Shown here: piece after piece, positions 1 to 11,527 of the stretch
Position numbering within the stretch: the stretch's first letter is position 1
Layout of the letters: every line of letters begins with the position of its first letter
From: Podochytrium sp. JEL0797
Taxonomy: Eukaryota; Chytridiomycota; Chytridiomycetes; Chytridiales; Chytriomycetaceae
DNA length: 22,348 nucleotides
Assembly (NCBI GenBank): GCA_027596195.1
Contig: JADGJG010000372.1
Span: 1-22,348, forward strand
Reading direction: 5' to 3'
Made by a program: the position numbers and the translations under genes
The notes under the pieces: model-generated
What the model was told of the DNA's origin: nothing
Seen by the model: only the letters and a program-made list of their open reading frames with translations
Database searches by the model: none

Positions 1-198
1 GGCGACGATTTAGCCGTGAGTCACCTCTTTTTTTTTTCTCAAAGATTTGCATATCTGACAATTCCGAAACGCGCTTCTTCTTCAAAAAATACAGTACAAT
101 CCCAGAGCAAATTAACACATATCGCTGAGAATGGTGCCAAAAAGAGCAGGATTGGATTTGTTTTGATCCCGAACACGGGCAGCGTTCACACAAATTGA
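1..198 (+). CDS. 3' end of an unidentified gene (partial)
   Basis: Bases 1-15 look like the end of an exon followed by a gtgagt donor at 16. A 79-nt intron with a CTGAC branch-like site ends at acag (91-94), and the last exon runs 95-198 to a TGA. With phase 1 splicing the visible protein is about 38 residues and ends in KKSRIGFVLIPNTGSVHTN. The exon is stop-free in the spliced frame and looks coding, but I do not recognise a family. The gene would converge tail-to-tail on the ligase gene that stops at 322. An alternative is that this is only intergenic sequence with a chance open frame; most of the gene would lie outside the window. Confidence 0.38.
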   Translation, partial: GDDLAVSHLFFFSQRFAYLTIPKRASSSKNTVQSQSKLTHIAENGAKKSRIGFVLIPNTGSVHTN

Positions 199-321
199 GT
201 GTCCCTCCCCCTGAGCAGGGAGACATCGAAAAGGCCAATTCAAAACGATGTTTTTTTTCTGCACGAAAGGATAAAAAAAGAGGAAAAGAAGAAAAATACA
301 AAATCAACACGCAGCCTCCAA

Positions 322-3300
322 CTACGACAAATGGAAACTGCCCTGCCCTTCCTTCATCGCGATCCCAAACCTCTCCGTCGTCACCTCCAAATCCGAATAC
401 GCAGGCACTTTCAAGTAGTTGACGCACGTCATGACGGACGGGAGATACGAATCCGCCTTCAATCCGAAATCGGCATTCTTGCGCACGACCGTGAGAGCAG
501 GAGTCAGGCCCTTGAATCCACCAATCGGAAGTTTGGGAGAACCCGTGACAAACAGCAGGAACTCTCGTCGCTCCAACAGAGTAAAATTTTCCATCATCTC
601 CGCAAGGAACTGGACAGGCTTCGAGTCGAGAGTGTATCCGTGATCGGCTTTGATCGAGTCAATAATGGCTGATAAAAAAGGGGCCGTTTAGAATTTAAAA
701 CGTTCAAGAAGTCAAATCGAAGCATGTACTCACTCGCATAACTCCAATCCTCATCCTGGCTCCCACCCATCAACAAACACAACTCATCAACACCAAAGCA
801 CTTGAGCTTCACAATCGGGAACACAAGGTTGAATCCCTTCTTGAACGCATCCACCTGCTTCCGAATTCCAGCACCAACCGTCATGTTCACAACAGCTTCA
901 ATGTACTCCGCGACATTGTCGAGCGTGATGGCAATATCGCTTCCGTCGGGTTTGAGTTGAATGGATGGGTATCCAGGAAGTGTGAAATCCAAGCAGAGAT
1001 CCTCCAAGCGTGCATCCTTGACTCGCAAATCAGACAGTCGGGTGGTCTTTTCCGCGGCGGAGAGAGACGCGTCGGATGTAATGGCCGCCTTCAGCTTTGC
1101 AAACTTGAAGACATCGCTCAAGGAGGAGTGCAAGTTCACGTCAATCAACTATCAAAAAAAGAAGGTCAGATCAGCCAAATAACGCGAAACAATACCATAC
1201 CTTGATCAAGTGCAGGTACGAAGCACATCCTTCCTTGGGAAACGAAGAGAAACGATCTCCCACAGCCATGTCCAAAAGCAAAGTGCTGAAGGGCATGTCA
1301 ACGATTCTCGAATCCAGCAAAGCCTTGGCGACAAAGCTGCCCATCGATTTGAACAGCGAAACGCGGGCTCTGAAACAATCAAAAAAACCATCAGGCTCCG
1401 CCACAAACCGTTAAAAAAACAGCTACAAACCTGCCATCCTCACTCCCCAACATTTTCTCATCCATCGGCGCCGGGAAGAGCCCCTCACTCGAGTTCAAAT
1501 AATCGCCCGACGACCCATTTTCTCTCCACATCACAACCTTGCCAAGTTTCCCACCCGACACACCCGCCGCAACCGCCAAACTCACCCCCTCGCGTTTCCT
1601 CAACTCCTTACACACGCAAGAATAAAACTCAAGCGTCGGTCCCAACCCCGTTCCAACCTCATCAAAAAACTCCACCTCAATCAGGTGCGGACTCAGCGCA
1701 TACAAATCCATCACCTTGACCATGCTATCAATCAGTCTAGCACGAGACACGCGAACCTTCTGTCGTTGCACACGCCCTCCAAGCATCGCACTCTCCAACG
1801 GATTCGCGCTACGAGACGACGCCGCCGACGCAGGCTCATTCTTTCTCCAACGACCGATACTACGCGCGTACCCAAACGCCGTGCTCTGAAGATAATTCAC
1901 GCGCGTCTCGAATGGAACGAGGAAGGAGAAATCACACGCGACAGCGTTGCACCACTTGGGAAGCACCAAAGAGGCGACGATAAGCGGCTCATTGAGTTGT
2001 CGGTTGAGCTTGGCCGTGATTTTGTTGTTGAGGAATGCCGTCACGGAAAGAGGCGACAGAATCGACGAAGAGTGCGCCGTTGGTGGTTGAATCGCAGCCC
2101 CGTCCGCAGCCTTGGCGACACCAGCTACAGGCCCAGTCACTGGCACATGTTCTTCGTACACCTCGCTCCAACGCTCGTTCAGCGCGAACAAAACTCGCAG
2201 CAAGAACAAAATCTTGGCCGTCATGGAGTCCTTCTTGAACGCAGGCGACAGTTGCAAATCAAATGGAGTTTTGATGACTCCACTTTCGTCCAACGAACAG
2301 ACAGATGAAGAGGGCGCGATGGGCTCGGGTTCCGCGGTCGCGGGGGTATTCGATTTGGCCGCCTTTTTGTACTTCAGCGTGAAAGTTTTGTTCCAAATGT
2401 TGACGGCGGATGTTGATGATTCGGATTTCGACTGTTCATGGCGATACAAGGCTCCAAATATGGTCGAATCTGTCCGCATACTCTCGTCTCCGAGTTTGAA
2501 TGTGATTTCGAAGGCGTTCTGCGACGTGGTTGCGGCGCCAGCATACGAGACTGGAGCCGAGGCCGCAGCAGCAGAAGACGAAGAACCAGCAGCGGGATTC
2601 ACGGGCTTAGAATCGGCCGCAGACGACGAGGATTTGGTGGGAGAAACGGGTCGCGAGGATGACGATTTGGTGGGCGAGCCGGTTCGTCTCTTTGGAGAAG
2701 CTGCCGTAATCAAATCCACGTCTCCAGCAGAAGATTCGTGCATTCCGTTTTCCTCTTCGGTTTCCATCATGTCTTGCAGCACGTTGAGCTGGAGGGAAAC
2801 CGGGCGTGTCAAAAATTTGCACGGAAGCGACGTCAACCAAAAAATATGAAACAAACCTCCTCGTCTTCCCCATCACCATCTTCGTCGCCATATTGATCAC
2901 CCTCCTCGCCGTCGTCATCCTCGCCAATCACAACCTCCTCCTCATCGCCATCAAAATTTTCCGAATCGCCACCGACGATCGCCCCCGAGGCGCTTCCAAG
3001 CCCACCGACTTTGCCCTATTTACACCACTGTGTTAGCGAACCAAACTTCCACCAACATCCAAAAAAAGGGTCGAAGGACCAAACCTTGAGGAAATCTTCG
3101 AGCGTTTTGAACGTTGCGACTGCGTGAATACTAATCACCGCGTTCCGGAACTGCTGAGGAACCGTATCGGGATCTTCAGAAACCAGCCGAATGCGGATTT
3201 GGCGCGTGAGCTGAAGCGCGGGAGACGATTGCTCGCGCAGAGACGCCGTCTGCGACCCACCGGAGATCAGGGACCCAAACATGGACATGAAGGAAGACTC

Positions 3301-6300
3301 GGAAGATCCTGAAGTGCTCACAGATGGCACTGCAACAGAAAGTTGGAAATCCTCGACTCGAGAAAGGCTGAAAACAAAACCAAAAATCCAATTAAAATCA
3401 CGCGGCACCACACACCACACTCAATAAAAAACTCACCACTCTTGAAGCCGCAACACACAGTTCTTGAAAGCACCAGGGACATACAGCGACGCATCCGAGG
3501 GTCCGGCGAGTACCGGCTTCTGTCCATCCATGAACACGTGCAAGAACGAGCGCAACCGATCCATCAACGCAGTTTGATGAACCGACTTGCCCGCAAACGA
3601 ATCCCCCTCGAGCACCTCGCCGACGCCAGGGCTTGTCAAATACACCGTCAAAGCGTCAATAATGCCGCTCTCAAGCACCTCGAACCCAGTCACGCCAACG
3701 TTGTTTGCATCCTCCTTGTTCAAGACCCCAGCAAAGTGCTGCGCAATCCTCTGCAGCTCCATCACCATCAAGTCATCCACCAACACAGGCGCAACTGCAG
3801 ACTCTTGGTTCGACGACTCCTTGGAAGGGGCCGAAGGGGCCTGCGGCTGACGACCCTTCTTCAAAGCACCACTCACTTTCTTCAAGTCCCCCAACACGTC
3901 AAACGAGGAGCTTGGACTGGCAGCATGGAGAGCCTTGTTTTCACCCAAGTCCTGCAAGAATCCCGTTGCGAATTGGAGCAACCAGCGCTTGACGTCGTCC
4001 TCAACGTACTTTTCGTGGTTCAATCCAGTCACCATAGAAACAGCAGCAGGTCGTTGGGTCGCAGAATCGCCTCCCGCCGACGGAGTAGCCCCACCCCCCG
4101 TCATCCGCTCCAACGCCATCTTCATCCCCTCCAAGAACCCACCCGAACTCTCCCCAGACTGCGCACCTGCCGAAGTCGCCACCGCTTTCCCCTTCGCATC
4201 TTTCTTGGCCGACACCGCCGCACTTCTCAACACTCTTCCACTAGCCTCTGGCGCCGCCTCCGCCGCCACCTCCACCTCCTCAACCTTCTTCTTCCCCTTC
4301 ACATCCACACACCCCTCCAACTCCTCCACACACTTCCGCATCTCACTCAAAATCCCCTCCCGAATCAACCACCCCACAATCCTCGCCCCACACTTCCCCA
4401 CAACCACACTCGTCAACTGCACACCCGCACTCACAAACACAATCGCCTCAGCTTGATCGCGATCGCGCACACTAATCGCCCCGCGCGACACATTCATCAC
4501 CTGCCCGCCATCCCCCAACACCACCGCCGCAGGGTGCGGACGGAACGCCACCCCACGCAGCCCCAACAACTCATACACAAACTTTCCAAACCCTTTGGCC
4601 TCCAACAGCCCTTTACAAAGCACAGCCCCGTCTTGGATGAACCAAACACACTTGGCAATACTTTCGACACTCAATCGGCGAATCTGCGGGTGCACCGACG
4701 TACTGAAAACTTCAATCAAAATCGGCAGAATCCGTTCGGCGTACTGCTGCAAATGGCGTTTGGACGTCACATTCGAATCCATGAGATTCCGACGGCGCGT
4801 GTCGAAACTTTCCGTCGCAAGGGAATCCACCGAATGCGAACCAAAAGCCGTGAACGCGGGCGCAGAAGGGTGACCCGCACTACGAAGCGACCTCGTTGGA
4901 ATCGGCGCAGTCCCACTTGAAGTCGCCAAAGCCTCCACTTTCTTGGCACTCGCGGCTTGCGTGTCCACCTCCATTTCATCCGCACCAGCTCCCTCCCCGA
5001 GCTTCATGCACCAGACATTGCCAGTCTTGGGCAACGCCGGGAACAGCTCGCACGCCAATACGAGGACTTGCACAATCTGGTCAGCCCCGCGCGAAACGAT
5101 ACTGTTCATGACCATACTCGCGAGAACGCCGCTCTCGACTCCCTGATGCTGCTGCGCCAACGCGTTGACCGGAACTGCACCGCCGCCCGTCAAGAATCCG
5201 AAAATGCATTCTGGGAGGCCGTATTCAGGACTCAACAACTCGACACTCAACTGGTGGGGGAAACAAAGTTAAAAAGGACGTCCGTCAAAGCGACAACAAG
5301 AAACAAACCTTGGTGCTCCCCTTACAAATCACAACCAACACACGAATCAACTGAGTAAAGACGCCTGCACCGCCACCTCCCGCCACATTCCCACTCACAG
5401 GCGGAGTTCCGCCGACACTCCCAACAACCATTGGGGTCCCCACAGCTGCGCTCGGCCGCACCACGTTCATCACAGCCGTGACCAAGCTCGGGGTAACAAG
5501 CGTTTCGAGAGTCTTTTCGTCCTTTGCGCACCAATTCAGAATCGATTCGAGACTTTGGACCGCCGATTGCGCGATTTTGGCGTCGCCGTTGGTGAGAAGA
5601 TTCTCGAGAATCGGCACAATGTCTTGGAGCTTGGCGAAGGTGTCTTTTGTGCGTTCTGCGCCTGGTTAATTGTTTTTTTTGTCGCGGATACGATGTTAGT
5701 AAAGCGGAGCCACAAACAAAACAAAAAGATATAAACCTGGAGTCAAGACGCCGAGTCCTTTGCTACAGCTCTTGGCCACAATCGAGACGGCTGTTCGTTG
5801 GACGTGGAGGGAAAAAAAGTCGAGATATTGCAAGCACGCAAGGAGACCGTTCTCTTTGACAATCGAGTACGGATGCTCGATGCATCTGAAAGAAATCAAA
5901 GAAATCGCACGTCAATATCAAGCCAAGATGAAACAAAGACACCCAAACAAAAAAACACTCACAGTTTGTCCAAAACTTGCAACACCACCTCCGCCAACTC
6001 AATATACTCAATCTCCTGCAGCTTTTCAATCAAAACTCCAATCCCACCCCCATGAACAACCACGCTCGAAGCCCCCGGGTTCGCTTCGATCAAATTGCTC
6101 AAACAGCGACACGCGAGAATCATGACCTCGCTTCCCATCGTGCCACCACCGCCACCGCCCCCGAACCCTCCAAAGTCGTCATCGTCGCCCTCCATGGCGA
6201 AACTCTGCGCAAAAGCTGCGTCGTCCATGGGGGCCGGGTTCAACAGTTTGATAAGGGCTGTCGTGAACTCTTGGGTGGAGAAGCCTTGCATGCTGCCTGC

Positions 6301-7438
6301 GCGACCATAACCCATGAACATATCCTCTGCGTAGGGGTAAGGGGGGGGGGGGGTTGAGTCACAAATGATGGAGGGGGTACGACGCGATTCCACATTTCGT
6401 TCCGCGAGCAGGGTAGAACTCGAATAGAAACTCGCATCGAATCTTCACTCGGCGGGGGGGATTCATATCCAACTCACCCGTAGCGACTGACAATTCCTCA
6501 GCGAGTTCCTGCAACGCAATCAACTGCACACTCTGATCCTTCCCATTCAGCAGCTTCAGCATCTCTGCAAAGCGGCCAGACGCACTCGACGGCCCACCGG
6601 ATCCAACGCCCAGGCCACGCGGCGCACCGCCCGCGCCCGCACCAAACATGGCGTTGAAAAAAGCCGTTCTCGTTGCCGGCATATCGGCGCCCCCGGCGCC
6701 ACCACCGGCAGCCGTCATGAGCGCATTCATAAACTCCTCCATGTCTTCAGGGCGGCGTTCGCCCTCATCATCCTCATCATCCTCATCGTCGTCAAACGCG
6801 CCGCCACCACGGGCTCCGCCAAACAAATCGCCGCCCTCCTCGGCATCGTCGACCTCGTCGTCAAATTCGCTTCGCCTGGAATTCGCACGGGATGAGGGGC
6901 GTTTGCTGGAAGCCGCGAGGACGGGCAGGGCGGACGCCTTTTTGGCTCTCGATTTTTTTGGCTTTGGGGACCCTGCTTTGACTTGGTTGACGTCGAGGTC
7001 CATGGGATCTTCGTCGTTTTCAGCGAGCGGGTTCTGTGGATGACGCATGATTAATACAGGGGGTCGGTCGTAACGAAACGATGCGATTAATAAAAGCGTA
7101 AACAAACACACCACCTTTGTTTTCGACCTTCTGCTCATGGGGAGTTTTGCGGGTGCGGAGGTCTTTTGCTTTTTGGAGCTGGAGGACGAGGAAGAGCTGG
7201 ACGAGGACGAAGCGTTGTTGTTTGGGCCGCTGGGTTCGTTGGGCGGGGTTGAGGACGCCGAGGATTTGAGCGAGAGGCGGGATGAGCGGCGGACACTGGC
7301 GCAGGGAGGGGATTAGCACGGGATGTATTCGCTGGTTACGCTGGCTCACATAGGCGTGGCTCCTTCGTGGGGTGTTTGGGGATCGGCTTCAACGGCAACG
7401 GGAGTCTTTCGCTTTCGGCCAGAAGTCTTGTCGCTCAT
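322..7438 (-). CDS. UFD4: HECT E3 ubiquitin ligase, UFD4/TRIP12 family
   Basis: The gene encodes a ubiquitin-protein ligase of the ubiquitin-fusion-degradation pathway. Thirteen exons fit: 7350-7438, 7115-7295, 6478-7033, 5963-6326, 5737-5885, 5309-5661, 3437-5250, 3085-3367, 2857-3015, 1431-2788, 1201-1369, 734-1148 and 322-668. They sum to 6237 nt, giving 2078 aa. Residues 1-275 are a basic, Ser-rich then acidic leader with a GRKRKT nuclear-signal-like motif. An armadillo-like region starting about residue 240 matches TRIP12 (ACLQYLDFFSLHVQRTAVSI). Exon 9 is almost purely acidic, and SPTKSSSS occurs twice in exon 10. The C-terminal HECT domain ends with LPSVMTCVNYLKVP, where Cys2045 is the expected thioester cysteine, and with the family tail GQGSFHLS. 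Length is close to human TRIP12 (about 1990 aa) and longer than yeast Ufd4 (1483 aa). I chose the ATG at 7438 because its short exon joins exon 2 in phase. No break is seen. Confidence 0.95.
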
Positions 7439-7840
7439 TCAGAGGAGACAGAAGTGTTTTTATGGAGCCGGTCAGAGGATGCGGATCCAGGCGTGAAGTG
7501 TTTGTGTTGGTGATGTGGTTGAGCAACCAAGGTGTGGTCGGTGGCTCGGTGTTTTTCGAAAATCTTTCGTGTCGACTGCCATCACAAGTTGGAAAAAAAA
7601 TACAATACAGCACTTAAGTCATTAAAGAAAACAAGTGTTTTCAACGGCGAACTCCTCATGGTATAAGAACAAGACAATCCCGATTTTTTCTCAATTTTGG
7701 AATTCAACCGTACCCGCGATTTTCGATTTTTTAAAATCCCTGATGAGACGCATGCAGCCAGACATCAAAAAGTAGCTAAAGATGGTAATTATTCATTTCT
7801 CTCTCGCCCTCCCATACCCCACACTCACTCCTTCTCTCAG
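7439..7840. other. Divergent intergenic region
   Basis: This stretch lies between the ligase start and the uncertain plus-strand coding remnant. It is moderately AT-rich. A TATA-like TATAAG at 7662-7667 on the plus strand could serve the rightward remnant. I see no RNA gene or repeat in it. Confidence 0.3.
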
Positions 7841-8543
7841 CGCCAGTTTCAGATTATTTTGATTCAGACGACAATCAACCTGGCGAAGACTTGGAACTGG
7901 AGGATGCGAATGTGGGCGAAGCACCTGTCGTTCCTGTCGTTCCTGCCATTCGCGACGTTAACACCGCCCTGAAATGGAACCCACAAGCCGAAGCGGTTGC
8001 ACCGTCTTCGCGAGCCTTTGGCGACAGCAATCGCAGCCGAAGACGCCAGAACCTGAGCGTCAAGGAGAGGGAGAAAGCGCGCTGCTCGAAAGCTGAAAGG
8101 CGACATGATCAGCGGTTACGATTGCGGGCGGTTTGAACTGGCGTGGAACTCGATCTCGACTCACCTGGACACCTTCAACATCAATCGTCTACCTGATTCC
8201 GACACTGCCGCATCCAACCAATAAAAGCGGCTTTTGGTGGTTCAGGCGTACATGAGACCCACTCGCGAAGACCATGAAACGGTATTTGCGTGTACATCGC
8301 TCATGCACCTTCGCTGGGCTCAGAACGGAACTGCCAAAGGCTCTAGAGTATGTGAACTCAGTGGAGGATCTTGAGAGAAAGAAGCGGTATTTTGATCCTT
8401 TGCATGAGGTTGGTACAGTACATGCGTATTCAAGGGAAGAAGGGGTCTGGCGGAGTTGCGGCAAAAAAATGCACGAGGAACAGAAGGATCCCCGCAGAAG
8501 TTCTTTTGGCTGAAATTGAGAAGGAATTCGCAAATAAAAACTG
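7697..8543 (+). pseudogene. Unidentified decayed coding sequence
   Basis: Coding-like sequence appears in successive frames rather than one. From about 7841 an acidic stretch (SDYFDSDDNQPGEDLELEDA) runs to near 8060, and its frame stops at 8136. A different frame carries GRFELAWNSISTHLDTFNI, reaches a TAA at about 8220 that overlaps an AATAAA, and then reads on as MRPTREDHETVFACTSLMHL. A third frame covers VEDLERKKRYFDPLHE. A fourth ends with IPAEVLLAEIEKEFANKN and a TGA at about 8543. A 5' intron with gtaatt donor at 7786 and ctcag acceptor near 7840 would join an upstream frame that has no ATG. The pattern suggests a gene that has gained several frameshifts and a stop. I recognise no family. 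It could instead be a live gene with unrecognised introns. Confidence 0.33.
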
Positions 8544-8599
8544 ATTATTTGATAAATGTTTTGACCAAAAACTTTGTCCACCCCTTATTTCCAGGCACT

Positions 8600-9209
8600 G
8601 TAGTTGTTGTAAAAGGGCAAACGCGCTCGCGGGAGCATCCGCTGCAACCAAATGCCCCGTATTCGCCACGCGAATATATGTGAACCCACGGTCACTCCAG
8701 ATTTTACCAGCCGCAGAAGACCCCACTGACCAAGTACATGGCTTTCTCTTGAACCCTTGCTTTCCAGCCCAAGTCGTGTTACCCAACAAGCACTCAACAG
8801 CAAAATACGACCACATTCAAGAGTTCACACGAGTTACCATAAAGAATGTTGGCCTGCGTGTGCCACGAAAACGGGTTAGCAGTGAGAGTCCAGTTATCTT
8901 GGAACAGAATGGGCCCGTTCTCGATTCAGCTGCCTTCCATGGACGACGCTCCAGGACCTCCATTCAGCCAGATCACAAGGTTTTTTGAGTCATCGCCCCA
9001 TTGATTCTGGGCAGGGAAGTACGAGAAGAAGTAGTTTGTGGCGTTGCTCTGGTGGAGAACGCGTGAGAGGGGTAAATCGACGAAGCTTTCACGCACTCAC
9101 TCACTGATGGGAGAAGACCCGCGTATTGTCCACTCAATGTGGATGTCTGAGCCGGAGTTTGGTTTGGAAGGCCCTGGACAGCAAATTTGGCAGCAGCAGT
9201 GTATTTCAT
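8600..9209 (-). pseudogene. Serine carboxypeptidase (S10) pseudogene, internal deletion
   Basis: This is a broken copy of the gene at 10006-11527. Exon 1 (9105-9209) encodes [19 protein letters not shown] and has the same gtgagt donor. Exon 2 starts at 9048 and carries the oxyanion motif WLNGGPGAS. The conserved Trp codon just after it is a TGA stop at 8926-8928. The sequence continues a few bases into the equivalent of intron 2, then jumps near 8810 straight to the C-terminal part of exon 4 ([13 protein letters not shown]). The deletion corresponds to about 0.89 kb of the intact neighbour and removes the catalytic Ser and Asp while leaving the His region ([13 protein letters not shown]). Homology fades near 8600, where the normal C-terminus is also lost. 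High similarity to the neighbour implies a recent duplication. Confidence 0.88.
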
Positions 9210-9270
9210 TCTTGTTGTGGCGTGATATTAATACCCGCGCTCCCCTCCAAGAACTGATCCGACCCCGTTT

Positions 9271-9296
9271 TCAATGGGTCAATGGGTGAATGGGAC
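9271..9296 (-). promoter_or_regulatory. Upstream triple CAATGGG element (pseudogene copy)
   Basis: Three near-tandem copies of TCAATGGG-like units lie 62 bases upstream of the pseudogene ATG; in the gene's own direction they read CCCATTGA-like. The same arrangement precedes both intact carboxypeptidase genes (11623-11648 and 13825-13850). Conservation in three copies suggests a transcription-factor site or core promoter block, or simply shared ancestry of the duplicated unit. Confidence 0.5.
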
Positions 9297-9499
9297 CTGT
9301 GGAGTTATTCGCGTTGCTTGAACATTTTTGATTGGGGAAGGGACGAGAACAATGAACAATTACAAGCCGGGGGAAATTTCGATCATAACTTATTCAGAGA
9401 ACGAAAAGGGAAACATAATCTAATCATTTTCTATTACTTTTATTTCTCTATTTTGAGAGAGCGCCACTGCCATCTCCAAGCGACAAGCCCATCCATCCA

Positions 9500-9808
9500 T
9501 CAGCCCAAGTTTCCTTCTTGCGACGCTTGCTGCTTCTTCCACATCATGTGAAGGACACCAACTGAAACAATCAGCATAAATAGATCATATGCGAATATAA
9601 TGCCGAGAAGGACCCCTTTGGCACTCCCATTCACGATATCCTGCAAGCAGAGAACTTGGACGATGGCACCAAGCGAGAACGAAGCAAACAGCGATGTTCG
9701 ATTTCTCTGGGACCAGAGGATGAACTTGGACCATGCAGTTGGAGACTCGACCTGCAAGGTGGGTTCGAAGGTGGGTGAGGGGGCGGCAACTCCCTTTCCC
9801 AATTCCAT
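9500..9808 (-). CDS. Small two-helix membrane protein, unknown function
   Basis: This is a single-exon frame of 102 residues with a good start context (AAAAATGG). Residues 1-38 are soluble. Two hydrophobic segments follow, about 39-56 (SLFASFSLGAIVQVLCL) and about 64-88 (KGVLLGIIFAYDLFMLIV), and then a short basic, polar tail (KKQQ). This suggests a small membrane protein with a hairpin topology. I do not recognise the family. It sits between the carboxypeptidase pseudogene and the first intact copy on the same strand, but nothing shows a functional link. The two clear helices argue against a chance frame; additional exons cannot be excluded. Confidence 0.55.
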   Translation of the reverse strand: MELGKGVAAPSPTFEPTLQVESPTAWSKFILWSQRNRTSLFASFSLGAIVQVLCLQDIVNGSAKGVLLGIIFAYDLFMLIVSVGVLHMMWKKQQASQEGNLG

Positions 9809-10005
9809 TTTTTGATTGATTTTGGAAAACGAAGGAGAAAAAAATCAGCATCCTGAAAAAGTTTGCAAAATCACAATTAAAATATAATATTGTGGATTCG
9901 GAAATCGGCGATGGAAAATGACGATGAGTTTTGAATATTTTGATTTTTTCCAAAACTCAACGATTGTTTTAATTAAGAATCCGAAATTAAATAGAAATCA
10001 CTGCA

Positions 10006-11527
10006 CTACCAGTTAAAGTTGTTCAACAGCTGCTGCAAAAGGGCAAACGCGCTCGCGGGAGCATCTGCTGCAACCAAATGCCCGGCATTCGCGACACGAA
10101 TATACGTCAACCCACGGTCACTCCAGATTTTACCAGCCGCAGCAGACCCCACTGACCAGGTACGCGGCTTTCTCTTGAATCCTTGCTTTCCAGCCCAAGT
10201 CGTGTTACCCAACAAGCGCTCAACAGCAACATACGGCACAACAGAATCAAGAGCCCCATCATACACAAGAATGTTGACACCAGCGTTAACAATCGGATCA
10301 AACAGAGTAGTACTCGGCGCATCCTGCGAGTCATCAAAATGAGCAAGACGGACTCTCTCAGCCCACGAAAAGTTGGCCGGAGCATTTACGTGCATCGCTT
10401 TCTGAACAGCCGGAAGGTTCAAGTAAGTCTGCATTGCACTCTCACGCATCCAGTATCGGTCTTCTGCCTGACAGGGAATATTGAACTTGATGTTGAACGC
10501 GTCGAAACTGTTGGGACAAGCCGGTGTGCTCGCGCTGAGAAGCATTGAATATTCATATTGGAGGAATTGAGTCATGAACACGCATGGAAGTTGCTGAGCC
10601 TGCTCCGGTGTGAGGGTGCGGCACTGCTCTGCAATCGCTGCAGCCTGGGGTTGAAGAGAACTCGCGTTGGGCAAATTGAAGAACCCAGAATCGTTGAAGA
10701 AATCGTAAAAGTCAATAGCAGCAGACGGAGGTGTAGTCATTGGGTTGTAAAGTTGGGGGTTGCCCATTGCGATTCCTTGAAGGTTGATTTCGGATCCGTC
10801 GGACCAGGTTCCAGCTTGAATCAAGCCGTTCGAAATGTAGGGGATGTACATTCCAGCCTGCAACATAAAGCGATTAGAATCATATTTGTGCGGTGAAAGG
10901 GCATCGAGAAAAAAATGATCAAGCTCACGTAAGATTCACCCGTAATATACAAATCGGCGTATTTCAGATCCGGAAACACGTTCATAAAGTTATCTAAGAA
11001 AGTGTAAAAGTATGTAGCCACCCCGGCCTGACCAAACGTGGCTTGCGTCGTCAAAGTGTCGAAACTGAATCCAGTCCCAACAGGCTGGTCAACTGCAGCG
11101 GTGGAGCAAAGGTTAAAATCAAGCACCACATTCAAGAGTTCACACGAGTTACCATAAAGAATGTTGGCCTGCTTGTGCCACGAAAACGGGTTAGCAGTGA
11201 GAGTCCCGTTATCTTGGAACAGGATGGGCCCGTTCTCGATCCAGTTGCCTTCCATGGACGACGCTCCAGGACCTCCATTGAGCCAGATCACAAGGTTGTT
11301 TGAGGCATCGCCCCATTGATTCTGGGCAGGAAAGTACGAAAAGAAGTAGTTTGTGGTGTTGCTCTGTTGGAGAACGCGTGAGAGAGGGAAATCGACAAAG
11401 CTTTCACGCACTCACTCACCGATGGGAGAAGACCTGAGTATTGTCCGCTCAATGTGGATGTCAGAGCCGGAGTTTGGTTTGGAAGGCCCTGGACAGCAAA
11501 TTTGGCAGCAGCAGCAGTGTATTTCAT
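10006..11527 (-). CDS. Serine carboxypeptidase, peptidase family S10 (copy B)
   Basis: The enzyme removes C-terminal residues from peptides and belongs to the carboxypeptidase Y/cathepsin A family, which works in vacuoles or outside the cell. Exons are 11420-11527, 11153-11363, 10929-11092 and 10006-10857 (1335 nt, 444 aa). Visible motifs are WLNGGPGAS (oxyanion hole), [21 protein letters not shown] with nucleophile Ser160, Asp365 in GALDSVV and His421 in NAGHLVAAD. The triad is complete. Intron 3 falls directly after GESY. No hydrophobic signal peptide is visible from this ATG ([13 protein letters not shown]); either a short upstream exon is missed or targeting is unusual. A TATA-like GTATAAA lies at 11581-11587 and the triple CAATGGG element at 11623-11648. 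It is the close relative of the pseudogene at 8600-9209. Confidence 0.93.

Noticed and set aside
2112..2849. 245-codon plus-strand frame
   Set aside because: Antisense shadow of exon 10 of the same ligase gene; no independent start context or domain.
3343..4920. 525-codon open frame on the plus strand
   Set aside because: It is antisense to exons 7-8 of the UFD4/TRIP12 gene, whose protein is clearly conserved. The product is low-complexity Arg/His/Leu/Pro, as expected from the complement of biased codons.
9271..9296. Reading the upstream element as CCAAT boxes
   Set aside because: The core is CCATTG/CAATGG, not CCAAT/ATTGG; the resemblance is only superficial.
9755..9780. GGTTCGAA-like tRNA B-box
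   Set aside because: It lies inside the 9500-9808 coding frame, with no A-box or cloverleaf around it.
9585..9953. Minus-strand 122-codon frame
   Set aside because: Overlaps the two-helix membrane protein in another frame and extends into AT-rich promoter; the 9500-9808 frame has the clearer protein features.
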